Origin: Sitta carolinensis
Taxonomy: Eukaryota; Chordata; Aves; Passeriformes; Sittidae
Length of the DNA: 64,000 nt
Assembly (NCBI GenBank): GCA_032173965.1
Contig: JAVUNC010000004.1
Span: forward strand, 19,941,001-20,005,000
Direction: 5' to 3'
Shown: piece after piece, positions 1-12,785 of the stretch
How the letters are laid out: every line of letters starts with the position of its first letter
Numbering within the stretch: position 1 is the stretch's first letter
Notes under the pieces: model-generated
What the model was told of the DNA's origin: nothing
What the model saw: the letters and a program-made list of their open reading frames with translations, nothing else
Databases searched by the model: none
Program-made: the position numbers and the translations under genes

Positions 1-3000
1 CCTGTAATGGGGAGACAAAGAGCAGGAGCTAGTGGGGTTGTGAATGGGCCTCATGGTGGATCCTTCAGTGCTGTTGCAGTTTTCCGGGTGCCTGGAAGCT
101 GTTCTCTCTGCAGAAGGCATCCTGCCATTTTCAGGGAGGGTGGTCACTAGATATGTGCCAAACTCCTGTCTAGCAGCTGCTGCTGTTGCTCAATGACAGT
201 GCACGCTTGGTGCCAAGGGCTTCATCTCCAAAGGAAATACAGAATGCCCTTTGTGACCTTTCACTTCCCATGAGGATGCTCAGATGTGGCATCTTCACTG
301 CCCCTTTCATAAATGCTAATCAGCTCTGATACCTGGCAGGCTCCAGTACATCCACTTCTCCAATGCAAGCTTGCTATTACTCAGTGCTGCTTCAGCTCTC
401 TGAGCCTTCCAGGTGCCTCCATATGAGAAGTGAGACACAGTGGGGCTGGTCAGTTCCCAGGCTCTGCTTTTCTAGTCCCAGGAACAGCATCCTGCAGCTC
501 AGTGACTCCCTCTGTAAGCTGGAGCCTGGAAATTGTACCTATGAATTCACTGTCTGTTTCAGTGTCTATCTTCAAAGGGAAACTGCTATCATTGGAACAG
601 AATGTTCTTGTAGAGATAGGGATGATTTGTCTCCTCTGCCTTGAGCTTTCTGACACTGAGATGTCCAGTGCCTTGTCAGAACAGAGGCACTCATTAGATG
701 GGGAGCTGGCCCACCTCTTCTAGATGTCTCCTGAAGGGGATGAATTTTTTCTGGAGGTGTTATTTTTTTTCACTCACTGTGGACAGAACCTAAGGAAATA
801 ACTCAGGCTGAATATTTAATATCTAGTGACTGAAGTTTAGTGAAATAAAGATGCAGAATCATACTCCAGTGTTGGTATCCTACAGCAAACTCTGGGTTTT
901 TTAGTGCACTGCTCAACAAGGAGCTAATTAATGTGGGAGAGCAACTATGAAGTGGAATTCAGACTATATGATTTAAAAGAAACATCCAAAAAGTCTGCTA
1001 ATGACCCAGTGAAAGTGGGTTTCTGTACATTCATCCTCCTGTCACTTTGACACAAACCTGAACTGAGACAGTTGCACATCTAAACCACAGCTACCCAGAG
1101 CCTGAGTGAGTTGCCAGGTTGGCTCAGTGATTGTGGGAGCACTGGCTCATTATAGCCACCCTGGGCTCAGTGCATGGCCCATGGCTGGGATTTGCAGCCC
1201 CTCTCACCTGGTGCAAGAGATGCTGCTTCTGCTACTCTTGCTCTTAGCTGAGTGATGCCTCTCATCCCATCCCATGCTGTTCTGCAAGGTGGGGTCAGCT
1301 GAGGCCTTGAGGCCTTTTTGCTTGGCAAGGAAAAGCAGGAAGATGCAGGGACACACATGCAACAGCAGAATTGTTATGGGGAAACTGAAATTAAGGTGCA
1401 AAGTGGGAAAAAAAAAAAACATTGCAGATATCCTCTCAGGACAAACAGTATTTATTTAGTTTCTCCTCTGGATTCTATGCTATCAAATTAACTGCCGAAT
1501 TCAGCTGGGGATGAAGCATGACAAATAATCCCTCAGGTGAGCTCTGGAGATAATGAACAGGATGTAATTGGCAAGTGACTGAAAAGGGGACTCAGAGTTA
1601 CCTGATGAAAGAGTTTCTTGCCAGTGCTATGCTGCAGATGAAAGCTAAGGCCCAGTGGGAGGTTGCAGGTTACTCAGGACAGAGCCAGGGATTTGCACAA
1701 AACACTGGTGCTGCGAGGCATCACTCCTCACACCACTTCAGCATTGACCACCTGCATCTGAGCACAAGAGCCTGCTCCTGCCCTCTCTCCCTTGTGCACA
1801 GACAGACAGACAAACAGACAGACAGGCACCCTGAGTCAGCCACAGCTCCACAAGCTTCAGTGGGGCCACAAAGCAGCTCTGGGAGCAGGAGACAGCACTC
1901 ACTGAAGTGAGTGGACCCTCACTGAAGTCTCAGCCATGCTCTGTTTGTCTTGGCTGAAAGCAGCAGCCAAGGGGCTCTTCTGCCATTGGAGGATCATAGT
2001 GAAGCAAAGTTTTGGGTCCCGTTTCTCTGCCCTTCCTCTCCTCGGGAATCTATTACAGTGCAGCTGAATAACACCTGGTGAAGCAGAGTACAACCTCATG
2101 TGTTTCCTTTTCCCTTGGGGCAGAGCTCACTTTTTAAAAGGAACTATGGCTCAGCTATGAGAGGGAAAGCACACGGCGTTTGAGCTATTCCTAGCCAGTG
2201 ATGATTCTGTTCAAGCTTTCAGCAATTTTGGATTTATGTGCCCCCATTCCTTTTGGGAAAGAGTTCCAAGTTCCTGTAATCCATTACCGAAGAACAGAGA
2301 GTGAAGGACAAACCAATTTGTCATTTGGTTTTTTAAAAAGATTAAAAGTCTTTCTCAGCAGCAGGGTAACTCTGCCTTGGCATTTCTTCCTTACTCTGGT
2401 TTAAATAACAGCAATGAGATACAGCCCCTTCCCCTAGTCAGGAAAATTACAGAAAAATTAGAGAACCCTCAAACACTAAGTACTTTGACATGTGAGAAAA
2501 CCATGCCCATTCCTTCAGCTCATCACAAAGCACCTTCAGGCTGCTGCGATGTGCCAAAGTGTCAGTGGCCTCCCTAGGACTGCTCTCTGTATTGAGAACT
2601 AAGGGTGTGGGCAGATTTGGCCAGACTTTTTATTACTCATGTCAGCTGAGCTGGATCTCACCTGTTGATTCTTAATGGAAACACATGGAAGCACCCACTA
2701 AGAGCTAATTCAAGCCCTCACCCTGATTGGCATCAGACACCTCCTTCGACTACTCTGACTCCAGTGTTCCCCTTGTAGGAGGGACCTCATCAGTGGAGTG
2801 TTGTTGATTACACAACGTTCTTAAAACCTTTTTAAAAGGTGTAGGTTAATAGTTTTTATGCTGTTAGAAAGGTCACTTGCAAGAATGATGCTAAGGAGGG
2901 GAAGAAATAGCTCTTTCTGGGCCCTTTGGGACTGTTTTTTACGCTTACAAACACACCCACTGCAGAGACAGGGGCACTGATTAAAAGTCAGTGACACTTC

Positions 3001-6000
3001 ATAGCTCATGATTACACACAAAGTTGAAAGCTGAAGTGAATGTAGCCTTAGGATCGTTATTAATCTACTGTTTGATTAAAGTACCTTTCAGCCTCCTTAT
3101 TAAACTGTGATGCTTCTAGAAGAATAACAACAAAGTCAAATGAAAGGCAAGATTGCTTGAGGGTGTTATTTTGTGGTGTCATTGACTGCTCATAACTAAG
3201 AGGGGAAAAGGCTTATCCAAGGTAAGAAAAGATGTGACAAGCATTAATACCTCCTTTTGTTTGTTTTATCATTAATATATCCATAGGGAAGTGCCACTGC
3301 ACTGCACAGGTAAAACCATTTCTCAGTTAAGTGGCAGTGGCCACGTTTGAATGAAGCCAGGGAGGTGGATGAACACTGGCACACAGCTTTTCCACTGATA
3401 AACACTCTGCACAGCTTGCCATTGGAAAGGTGATGCAGACATAGAATGTTTCAGGAAGGAAGCTCCCACACAGCATCAATGCCCCAGTTTTATTTATTAA
3501 TTTGTCAATTACCACTAAAGCAGCATCTGAAACCTCAGCTGAAGCCAGACTTCCATGAATCTGGCACTAGCAAAAATGCATGGTCTAAAATGACGGGTTT
3601 CTCAGCTTGTTTGCATTCTGTGCTCAGTCAGATGCATGAATTAGGAGCTCAGCCCCATGACGACATTACCACTGCCTCATAAGAAATGGAGCACTCACTG
3701 ATGGGTAAGGCAAACTCAACTTCATCCTCATCCTCTGGGTCTGGGGTATATCAGGAGATACACAATCTGCAGCTCTAACTTTAGAGATAAATAATGGTTT
3801 AGAGCAGCAGTTTTGATGCAAGAAGATTTCTTGAAGGAACATGAAAATATGTCAGACACTCCCTTTATTATATACTTCCCTTACTAGCAGATGATTGCCA
3901 CCTTGAGTGACTGCCTTTAGTTGCCTGTCCCAATGGAAGGAGACAAAAATCCTGCTTTAGATAACTCAGTATGTATATGTGAAAGAGCTTGAATGCTCTG
4001 TGATATTCACTAGCAATGCCACTTATCACAAATAAATCTCCAGTCTATATTACATCTATTTGAAGAGAGTAACAACCATGTTTGAGTTTCTGATTATTTA
4101 ATACTTTAATTTCTCTTGCCTTTAGGAGGCGGACTCAGGCATACAAACTAAACAGCTACAAAATCTCTTGTGATTCCTCCTCAAAGAATAAAATAATTAA
4201 GTTGATATATCAAGACATAATTCAGACTAGAAAAGTTACTGCTGTTAGAAGTGGATTAGTTGAGTTACAATTGTTCAGTATCAGGAGATATTAACCTATA
4301 TTTGCCTGATATTAGAAGTAAAACCAATCCAATAATTTTTATGAAATGGCTTTTAAAGTGTATTTGTAAAGAAGGTCTAATATTTACTAGCTTAAATAGT
4401 ATTTCCATTTAAACATTTTTGGAATCTAGGGAAGGTACAGAGTAATTCCTGGAGGGTAAGTCCTCAAACATAACAATTTATATGCCAAATGAATGGTGTT
4501 TCTTAAAACTAGGTAATGCAGCATTAAGCTCCCCAAGCTCACCAGGCTCCCGACTTTCATCAACATTCAATTGCTGATGAATTGCCAACATTTTTTAAGT
4601 AAAACCATATAAACAAATCTACAAATGTATTTAAAATATAAATGTTTCTTCGGTGGAGATCAAGGAAAAGATTAAATACCCCAGTCTGGCAAAGGATGTA
4701 AGGATGTTCCTTAACCCCTCTTTGACTTCAATAAGACATAAACATATGCTTGAAGTTTGGCATGCTCAGATCTTTGAAAAGAAAATTCACAGGCAGTTTG
4801 GGAATTGCAGTATGGAGCAGTATCCTACTCAGGTTTTGGGAGCCCAGAGATACTGAGCCTGCAGGCTTCAGTTAGTTGTCCATAAGCATGGCAAATATAA
4901 GGTCCAAATCCATGGCACACTGTGCAGGGAGTGGGCAAACTTAGCTAATAGGCTCTTAGGAGGAAAAGGTTTTAGCTTGTCCTAACTGGCTGTTTGTAGC
5001 AGGTGTAGAGCAGGGACAGGCTCACACAGCCAGCCTCCTTTGGGAGTCAGGATCCCCTGGGACCATGCCAGGCCCTCTGGAGAACAGGAGGAGGGAAGCT
5101 ACAGTGCTCCATGGGAGCACCTGTGCAGGTGCCTTTCCTTCCTCTGCCAAAGAATGTTTGCTGCAATAAACAGCAGGGCAAAAAGGGATACAAGATTTTA
5201 GCTTCCAGTCGTGTTTCTGGGCAGCCTCCAGACTGCCTCCAGCCTCTAGGCTGGGATTCCAGATACAGGAAGGATGAGAAGATGGGCATGTTGTTACCAC
5301 CTCCACAAGGTTTTGATGCCTTGGTGCTCAACACACTCCAGCCTTGCCTGGCTGAGGGGAAACCTGAAAGGTCTTCCAGGGAGCCACAGCAGAGAAAGAG
5401 AAGGGCACATGGCTGTCTGTTGTGCCTGGCATGAGGAGGCACATGCACTTCAGAAAACTGACGTTTTGGGTGTAGTTTTCTATCCAGGTTAGGTACCAAT
5501 GCCTACATCTTCTGCTGGATGCAGTCCCAACTTTTCACATAAAGGTAGTTTTCTGCCCAGACCCAACTCATCAGAAGCAAGTTGAAACATGTCTGTTCTG
5601 TAAATAATTTCAATTACAGCTCCCTGGTGCTTCACTGTATGTTCCTGAGGCTCCTATGGCCTCTACCTCTAAAATCCCTCCACACTTAGTGTGCTTATTG
5701 CCTGTTGTCGCCCTGTCATTTTCACTGGTACTAAATAAAGCTTTCAAAACTACTCAAAACAATCCTCATGGAAAAGTACACATTCCTCATGAGCATCATT
5801 TCCAACACCTCAGTGGCCAAGTCATCACTTATTTTATTCGAGTATATCTTTATAAAATGATATTATTGGATATAGTCTTCATCTAACAAAAGAGTTTGCA
5901 TTAGCATAGTAATGGCCCTGAAAACAGCTAATGATCTTACATTCATGCTGAATGGGAGCAGGAAATCAGTTAACAAAAATGCAGCAGCCAAAAATCCTGT

Positions 6001-7526
6001 AATAGATTAAAAAGCCATAATTATGCATACTGAGGGTGGTTGTGGTTGTGTCACACTATATAATGTCCATGTCTGTGACTGAATGCTTTCCAGAGGTCTC
6101 ATTCTTACTTTTGTCAAGGAGTTCAAGTGTTTAGTTTCATTTCTTGTAGGTAAAGGCAGAAGATGGCATAATTAATTATATGATTATTTTTTAAAAAATA
6201 AAACCAGAAATCTATATAAGATGGAGGTAATTTGTGGCCTGGTACATTGAAAAAAAATGCCCTTGTAAACACAGATTTTCTCATCAACTTCTAACAAAAG
6301 TTGTGGGGAGTGGAGAGACATTTCTTAAAGAGGCTGAGAAAAAGGCAAACAGGGACAAGAACAATTCAAAAATAAAAAAGTAAAAATTTTAGCCTGATTC
6401 AGTTGTCGTGTTGGAATGAGTAACCTGAAGAGTTCAGTATATTCAGCTGTGTAGGATGCCCCTTAGTGGTTGAATTTAAATACCGTTGACAGACAAAATA
6501 ATTTTAAACACTGAAAAAGAGCCCAAAATAATATTTGTATTTAGTAACCAAGAACAAAGGATTTTAAATGCTAACATATGCACAGAAGAGCCTACTAAGC
6601 CATGTTTACATAAACCATAAGAAACAGTTGTAAAAGTGCAAACCAATAATAAGAAAATGTTCCTGAATAAGCTATTGTACCAAATGAGAAGAAAACAGGG
6701 AGAAGTAGAGGAAAAAGGTCAAACTCTATTTCTATTTTAGTCAGAATGTGTATTACAAGATGAGTTGACTTTGCAAAAGAATACAGCCAGATATCGAACT
6801 CTGCAATGGAACCCCACCCAATATTTTTACTGCTCCTTTCTAGAACAGAGAGTTTCTGCACAGCTATGAAGTTGTCTGGTCTGGGCCATGGGCCCTTCCC
6901 AGCACCATATGGCTGGTGTAGCCTGTGGCCATCTCTGCTTTCACAGAAGGCTACCAGCTTGTGCTACAATACACAAACATTGCTACTCAAAAGGCATCGA
7001 GAAATGTTTTAAGATTCAATAGAAAAAGCTAGAGTGCACAAATTCTGTAATACCCAAATGTACAGTGCAAAGAGTCTACGGGGAATTAATTTCATTTGTT
7101 CTAACCCTTGTCATGAGGAATATATTGGTTCTAACTTCTTCTGTGCAGAAACAGTCTTTGCATTGGAGTCATTTGCAAAAGCTGTAACACAGTGACACTC
7201 CCAGAGCCCAGCACCCACACTGGTCTGTTTACAGCTACTTTGAATGTAACTGTATTTTATAACTTTAGATCTCTATGTATACAATGAATAACAAAAGAAG
7301 TCCATAATATTTACAGAAAATTTGTCTTTTTTTTGGAAATCCAATGCTTCTGATATTTGTTTTCTTTCTTGAAGAAGTCTGCAGTTCATCCATCTATTTA
7401 GCTTTGCATGTAGAAATCACGGCTGCAAAGTGTCTCATTACCTCCACACAGAGACAGCGGCAGAGAAGCCACTCACCAGCAGCATTGACATGAGCCTGGA
7501 CTCCTTGGGTCACACCAGAACACAGC
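1..7526. other. Intergenic DNA, no gene recognised
   Basis: This is unique-looking, AT-rich sequence. Its open frames are short, overlap on both strands and have no recognisable domain, so I treat them as chance frames. I saw no CR1 tail or LTR end here. The GC-richer patches at about 1080-1330 and 5000-5450 gave no recognisable protein in any frame. Only a short tetranucleotide repeat, listed separately, stands out. Confidence 0.5.
1799..1826. repeat. (ACAG)n microsatellite
   Basis: About seven copies of a GACA/ACAG tetranucleotide, with one interrupting A. It is a short simple repeat with no associated gene. Confidence 0.85.
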
Positions 7527-7673
7527 TTAAGTGGTCAAGGGGAATCTTTTTGTTTGGGTTAGCTGCCGTGTGCTGTAGCTGGATATGCTGATCCCGAACA
7601 CTCCCAGGAGCAATGCTGCCCGCTGCAGCGCTGTGTCTGACCGGTTGATAATGATCTTGGCTGCAGCTTGAGT
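7527..7673 (-). CDS. Candidate terminal coding exon, unrecognised
   Basis: On the minus strand a strong 3' splice site, a pyrimidine tract followed by TTAG, is followed by 48 open codons and TAA at 7529-7527. The peptide begins TQAAAKIIINRSDTALQRAA and continues with a hydrophobic stretch, LLLGVFGISI, then a polar tail ending FPLTT. Local CpG content is higher than in the surroundings, as in conserved coding exons. The other two frames are less compelling. A GTGAGT donor-like site lies further downstream at about 7475, so an internal or non-coding exon is also possible. I do not recognise the protein and found no partner exon. It does not match TDRP, the expected neighbour of ERICH1. Coding status is an inference from splice-site strength and reading frame. 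Confidence 0.3.
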   Translation of the reverse strand, partial: TQAAAKIIINRSDTALQRAALLLGVFGISISSYSTRQLTQTKRFPLTT

Positions 7674-8922
7674 CTAAGGGAGAAACAGGGCAAGGGACAA
7701 GCTGATTCAGCTCACTGCAACCAAAGAAGGTCCCTGGAACCTACAAAGCACTTTTTTCCTTCTCTATGCCATTTAACAGGGTATGACTCTGCTTTTCACT
7801 GAAGAGCATTTCACACAGTCTATTTTGCATGTTTTGGAAACCCTCCCTTTTTATCACTTTGTAAAAGATAGGACTCATTTCTGATATGATTTTCCTTTCG
7901 ATTTCTGCTCATTTGTTTTAATGATTTTAATGGGGTTCCCTCTGGCTACCTGAGAGGGAGAGCTGAATCAAGTGTGGAGGCTTAGGCATGAAGAAATTCC
8001 TTCTTCTGTAAGGAACAAAGATTTCTTCCTTCCAACAGATTAGCTACTAACACAGGATGTTCCCTTGAATGTTGGATATTAATTCAGGAAAGCAAGCCTA
8101 GAAGGGATCACTAACATCCTTTATGACCTCCACAGGTAGGACTAGACCAAGCAGACAAGTTTTGACACAGTCACTTTGTCAAGTCCAAAGGAGAAGCAGG
8201 AAATGCCAAGCAAAGTAAAGATAAGAATTATTTATTTACTGTCTGAATAACAATCAGAAAAGAAATTAAATTACCGCTGCTTGCTTAGTCCATATGACAC
8301 ACTGATAAAGAGGCAGAAACACATTTACATGAAGTCCCAAGAGAGCAAAACAAAAATTCATATACATATTGGCACTTTGAGTTAAAATACAACATGTGTC
8401 TTTCTCGGTGCTGCACTTGGTTTCTTTAAGTGAAATAATTACTAGGCCTCAAATAATGTTGGGTTTTGGTTTTTGGTTTCGGGTTTTTTTTAAGGATGAA
8501 ATCATGGCATCACTGACAGGAACAACAGATTCCAAGGAGCCTCTTTTTCACTTCCAGATTCTAGGTTTTCTACTGAGCTTAAAGAATTAGAGCTTAGTTC
8601 TCTGACCTTGATAAATGTGTCTGACTGTGGCTACTTCAGCCTCAAAGTAAAAAAGACAAAATGAATTTCAAACAGAATTACTATGTAAGGTGAGACCAAA
8701 AGATATGCAGGGAGGTGTGAAAGAAATTCATGGCTAGGAGTGAAACACAGCATCTTTAGCTCAGCCTCTCAGCCACTCAACTATCCATTCTTGGCTGCTA
8801 CAGTCTATGATTCTGGATGCAGATCACAGTGCTAAGAGCTGTGACATTTCCCAGAGAAAGGATGGTTATTCTGTAAATATCAAAATTTGGAATACAATAA
8901 GGAATTCTTCTATATTCTTTGG

Positions 8923-8945
8923 TGTATATATGTATATATATTTAT
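8923..8945. repeat. AT-rich microsatellite (TATATG/TATA)
   Basis: A short alternating TA tract with two G interruptions, typical of a simple repeat in AT-rich DNA. Confidence 0.7.
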
Positions 8946-9750
8946 AGCAGTTTTAGTCTCAATTATTCAGTGGATTTTAAAAGTTTTCTATACATGCTTT
9001 ATTTCTTTTCTTCATATAATGATTGATAGTGTGATTTCACAATGTTCCAGAGGTCAGTACTGATTGAGGTTTCCTTATCATGGCCAAGAAGCTGGCTGAA
9101 GTGTTTCACTGATGGGTCAGCTGAGTTGCATCCTCCTTTCCCACTGCCCCAAACACACAAAGCCATTGTAAGAGAAAATTATGGAGAAGCAGTTTCTGTT
9201 TATGCGCTGCAGAAGAATTAACTCCCTCCCAACATTCTGCATTTGGTATGCCAGCATGATACCAATTATCAAGAAATGTCATAATTCATTTGCTTTTCAA
9301 CAGAGAATTAATTATTTTGAGTTATGTGAGTTAACCCACAAGAAACCAGTGTTCCCTTGGGTTGGTCATGCAATAATTTGACATAAAATCAACCTGATCA
9401 AGAGAAATACAGGTGTTTTTCAGATTAATTAAAAGCAGACACAGACACCCCCCACACCCCCCAAATTTCATACCTGCAGCAACCTTATATACCCAGGTGT
9501 CATTCTCCGAAGAGGAATAACCATGATTTCTGAATCTTCGTAGAATTTCAGCCCCTACAATTCTAGAACACACAAAACATTACTAAACCCCAGGATGTTT
9601 TATGAGATGACCTCTTCATGAAATATAAGATTAAGCTTAATGCAGTTTGCTACAGTGCCAAAAGCACCCCGAGAAACACAGATTGCAAACATTTCTTGCT
9701 CACCTGATGCTCCTTTCCCCTGAGCCCTTTCCATGCTCTAGGGCCTGGGG

Positions 9751-9759
9751 TATATAAAG
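9751..9759 (+). promoter_or_regulatory. TATA-box-like element TATATAAAG
   Basis: A consensus TATATAAAG sits between GC-rich flanks (GGGG before, CCCC after) in otherwise AT-rich DNA. This is the textbook arrangement of a core promoter reading rightward, with a start site expected near 9780. No open frame or recognised exon follows, so it may be the fossil promoter of an old retroelement or chance. Confidence 0.25.
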
Positions 9760-10931
9760 CCCCACTCTGTTGTATAACCTGTCACATGGGGTCTGTCTGC
9801 ACTGCTGAGGTGTTGGCAGGGCTGCAGCCATCCTGCCTGGGGCCAGGTATGTCTTGCAATATTGGAAAACTCTCTCGGAATGCCTAAAGCTCATTAAGAG
9901 AGCTGACCTCCTTCATAAGAAAAGGACCTAAGCCTGCTTTATAGATAGCACTGGACATAGGAAAAGGAGGTCATTATAGCATTTTGTGTCGCAGAGTGAC
10001 AATGCAAATAGGATTGGATGGTGTTTATATAACTTAAAGCATATATTTATACCCACAGGATGACCTGACTGGGTAGGAAGCTTAATGCAACCACGACCCA
10101 AGTTGAAAGGATGTGCTAATATAACAGGGCTATTTGGAGGCACATTTAAAAATAAGTGCTTTCTTTTCTGATAGCATTCCCTTTTACTCAGCATATGCAC
10201 AGTCTTGTGCTTTTTTTCTACTGCTAGTTCTTTAGAACTAAAAATACCTAATCTGATACTTACTGAGATTACTACTTTTTGTTATCTGTGATCTCTTTTC
10301 ATTGCAGTGAGCTTGAATTCAGTTCTATTCCTGCAGTCATGTAGCACACTATGTGAAAAATGGTGGTAAAATATAATCTACAAAATTAATTTCTCCAACT
10401 TTTAGTAGTTGATAAAGTCCATTGATAAACCATGCTAAGAAATCTTTCTTCTTTTTTCCCATTTTCGATATATGCAACCTCGCATATACATAGCAAGGCA
10501 GAATTTGACTCCAGTTGCAGTCATATTTCTAAACATGCAGGATAAGAGTCTTCAGGTGTTGTAAGTCATCAGAGCACCAATGTGCATATTGAGCCCACAC
10601 CAGTTTTCATGACAAATGTTCCAGAGATAGTGATGACTTGCACCCCTATAGTCTCTGCTATGGCAGCTTAAAGATCTCTGAGAAATATTCCAGCTGTGAA
10701 AGAGCAGAACATGATTCTACTTGGAGAAATAATCCATTTCAGGTATTCCACAATGACACCACCTCCTCAACTTCCTTTCAGCAGATGCCTAACTAATGTT
10801 ACATAAAGGAATGCTTCTGTTTTATTCCAAGGCTCTGTTTTACATAACACACAGTGGACAGTTCTAATTTTCTTTTCACTGCACCATGTTTGTAGCACAC
10901 CAACCCTGTGGCACCAACAGAGCAATGTCTC

Positions 10932-10934
<3 letters not shown>

Positions 10935-10981
<47 letters not shown>
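10935..10981 (+). repeat. 47-base poly(A) run
   Basis: An uninterrupted run of A from 10935 to 10981. It is much longer than the other homopolymers in the window. It could be the tail of a retroposed RNA, but no AATAAA precedes it, no source gene was recognised and no target-site duplication was found. A sequencing or assembly length error is also possible in such a run. Confidence 0.9.
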
Positions 10982-10983
<2 letters not shown>

Positions 10984-11032
10984 TAACTTGAGTTGAACTC
11001 ATCCTACAGCATCAATCTAAATCATTATCATC

Positions 11033-11195
11033 ATGATCGAATCATGACCGAACAGATGGTTCGGGTTGGAAAGGACCTTTGAAAGTCACCTATTTCCAAC
11101 TCCCCTGCCACAGACAGGGACACCTTCCATAGACCAGACTGCTCCAAGACCCATCCTACTTGATCCTACTTGCCCTTGAATATTTCCACAACTTC
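11033..11195 (-). mobile_element. CR1 LINE 3' fragment
   Basis: The plus strand reads the reverse complement of the CR1 3' end: degenerate GAATCATG octamer units, then GGTTGGAAAGGACCTTTGAA, then the CCCCTGCCACAGACAGGGAC block and a truncated continuation. The element therefore lies on the minus strand with its 3' terminus near 11033. It is 5'-truncated, as almost all CR1 copies in birds are. Confidence 0.85.
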
Positions 11196-12724
11196 TTTGG
11201 GCACTAAAAGCAGGAGACAGGGAACCTGCCAAACTTTTTATTTTTCTTTTGTTTTTGTTTTTTTTTTATAATACGAAATTTTCACAGTGCCCTCATTCTA
11301 AACCTTTCACACTGTATCCCTTAGCTATAGGAAATACTGTATTAACAGGAAGTACTCAACATAAAATTGGGAGATGACTGAAGTAAACAGGAAGCCTATC
11401 AGTACCTGCCCAAACATATTTGGGATGAAAACCTATAGTATGAAAAGTCAAAGGTCTTTTTCTTGTTTCTTTCTGTATGTCCCATGCCAATTTTCTCAAA
11501 CAGTCAGGAGAGGACCTGTGCTTGCTGCCCAGAGCAGGACAAGGATAATGATGCAGTCTGCCTTTTTCTGGAAATACACAGAACACTGAGATTTTCCTTT
11601 AAATTTGCAGCCTTGCCTATATTCAAAGGAAAACCTCCTTACTGAAGTATGAGAGTTTCAAGAACTGCAAAATTTCTGCCATTTTTTGTGTAACTCTTTC
11701 CATTCAGAGAAGGGCAGTGAGATTCCAATGACACGGTATTCAGAAAGTGAGAGCTTTTCAGTCAAGTTTCTTTGTGTGGAAAATAAAAGGGAAAGGAAAG
11801 AATATGCTTTGGCTCACATAGCTTTCTTTAAAAAGGATCTCTTGGCCATGTGCAGCACAGCTGAATTGTAGAATATTTTCTGTAATTGCAGATACTACCA
11901 AAATCTGAATTACATGTCCAAGGACTCTGGAAGAATAATGGTCCTAGGCTGTTTCAGGGGAACTTTGATCAAACAAAGGAATGCCTCCATTCCTTTTGAA
12001 GTCCAAGTCTCTGAGGATTATTGATTCCTGACTGCCAGGATGCAGAGATGAACGTGTCCCTTCTGGGATAGGGACTGGAGAAGCCACAAAGTCCTCTCTT
12101 GGCACAAATGCAGAGCTCCCACATGCTGTGCAGACTGCTCACTTCATTCATCTACTAATGCCTTCCCTGCCTGATCGAGGCACTGATTTCTAATTGGTAT
12201 CAAGCAGCTAAGAATGCAAGTGATATGCTGACATCCTCCCCAATATTAAAGACAAGGGATACTTTGAACTCAGCTGTCAATATTCACCACCTTGTGCTCT
12301 ATTTCCATTAGGAGGATGAATCAATAATGAAATTACAAGTTTCTTTGCTGTAATCCAGTGCCTTTGGGACCAGCAAAGACTGTTTCCCCAAATGCAGCAG
12401 GAATCAACTAACAGAAATAAATAGTTTTCACATGCTTAAAAGGCCCTTCTTGACTGGCACTCCCTGAAAAGCTTTCCATGCTGCCAGTGATCGTGCCCCT
12501 GCCTCTCCAGAGTTTGAAGCAGGAACTCTCATGACAGCATCACCCACATCAGCTCAGTGCAAGCAGAAGGGAAAGCACTGCACGTGGGGCTCTGGCCCTG
12601 CTCTTCTGGCAGATTTTGAAGCCTGTGCTGTTGAAAATGCCTCAAATACTTAGACAGCAATCATTCATGGACTTGTCACTGTACCCCAGACTTCGTTAGG
12701 TCTCTCATAGGCTGCTGATTCTCT
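11196..12724. other. Intergenic DNA, no gene recognised
   Basis: Unique AT-rich sequence with T-rich tracts near 11237-11269. The short open frames on both strands have no recognisable features. Confidence 0.5.
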
Positions 12725-12785
12725 TAACAGCTGGACTTTGTGATCTTAGCGGTCCTCCCCAGCTTTAATGATTATATGATTCCCT
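12725..12785 (+). mobile_element. CR1 LINE 3' tail fragment
   Basis: The segment reads CTGGACTTTGTGATCTTAGC, then a diverged block ending in ATGATTATATGATTCC. This matches the CR1 3' end, with its characteristic GATGATCTTAGAGGTC block and ATGATTCT octamers. It is short and diverged, so it is an old insertion. Confidence 0.7.

Larger units (their letters stand above)
7674..10934. other. Intergenic DNA, no gene recognised
   Basis: AT-rich unique sequence. It holds a short AT microsatellite near 8923-8945, a run of C-rich sequence at about 9449-9464, and a TATA-like site at 9751 (separate entry). Nothing else could be supported. Confidence 0.5.
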
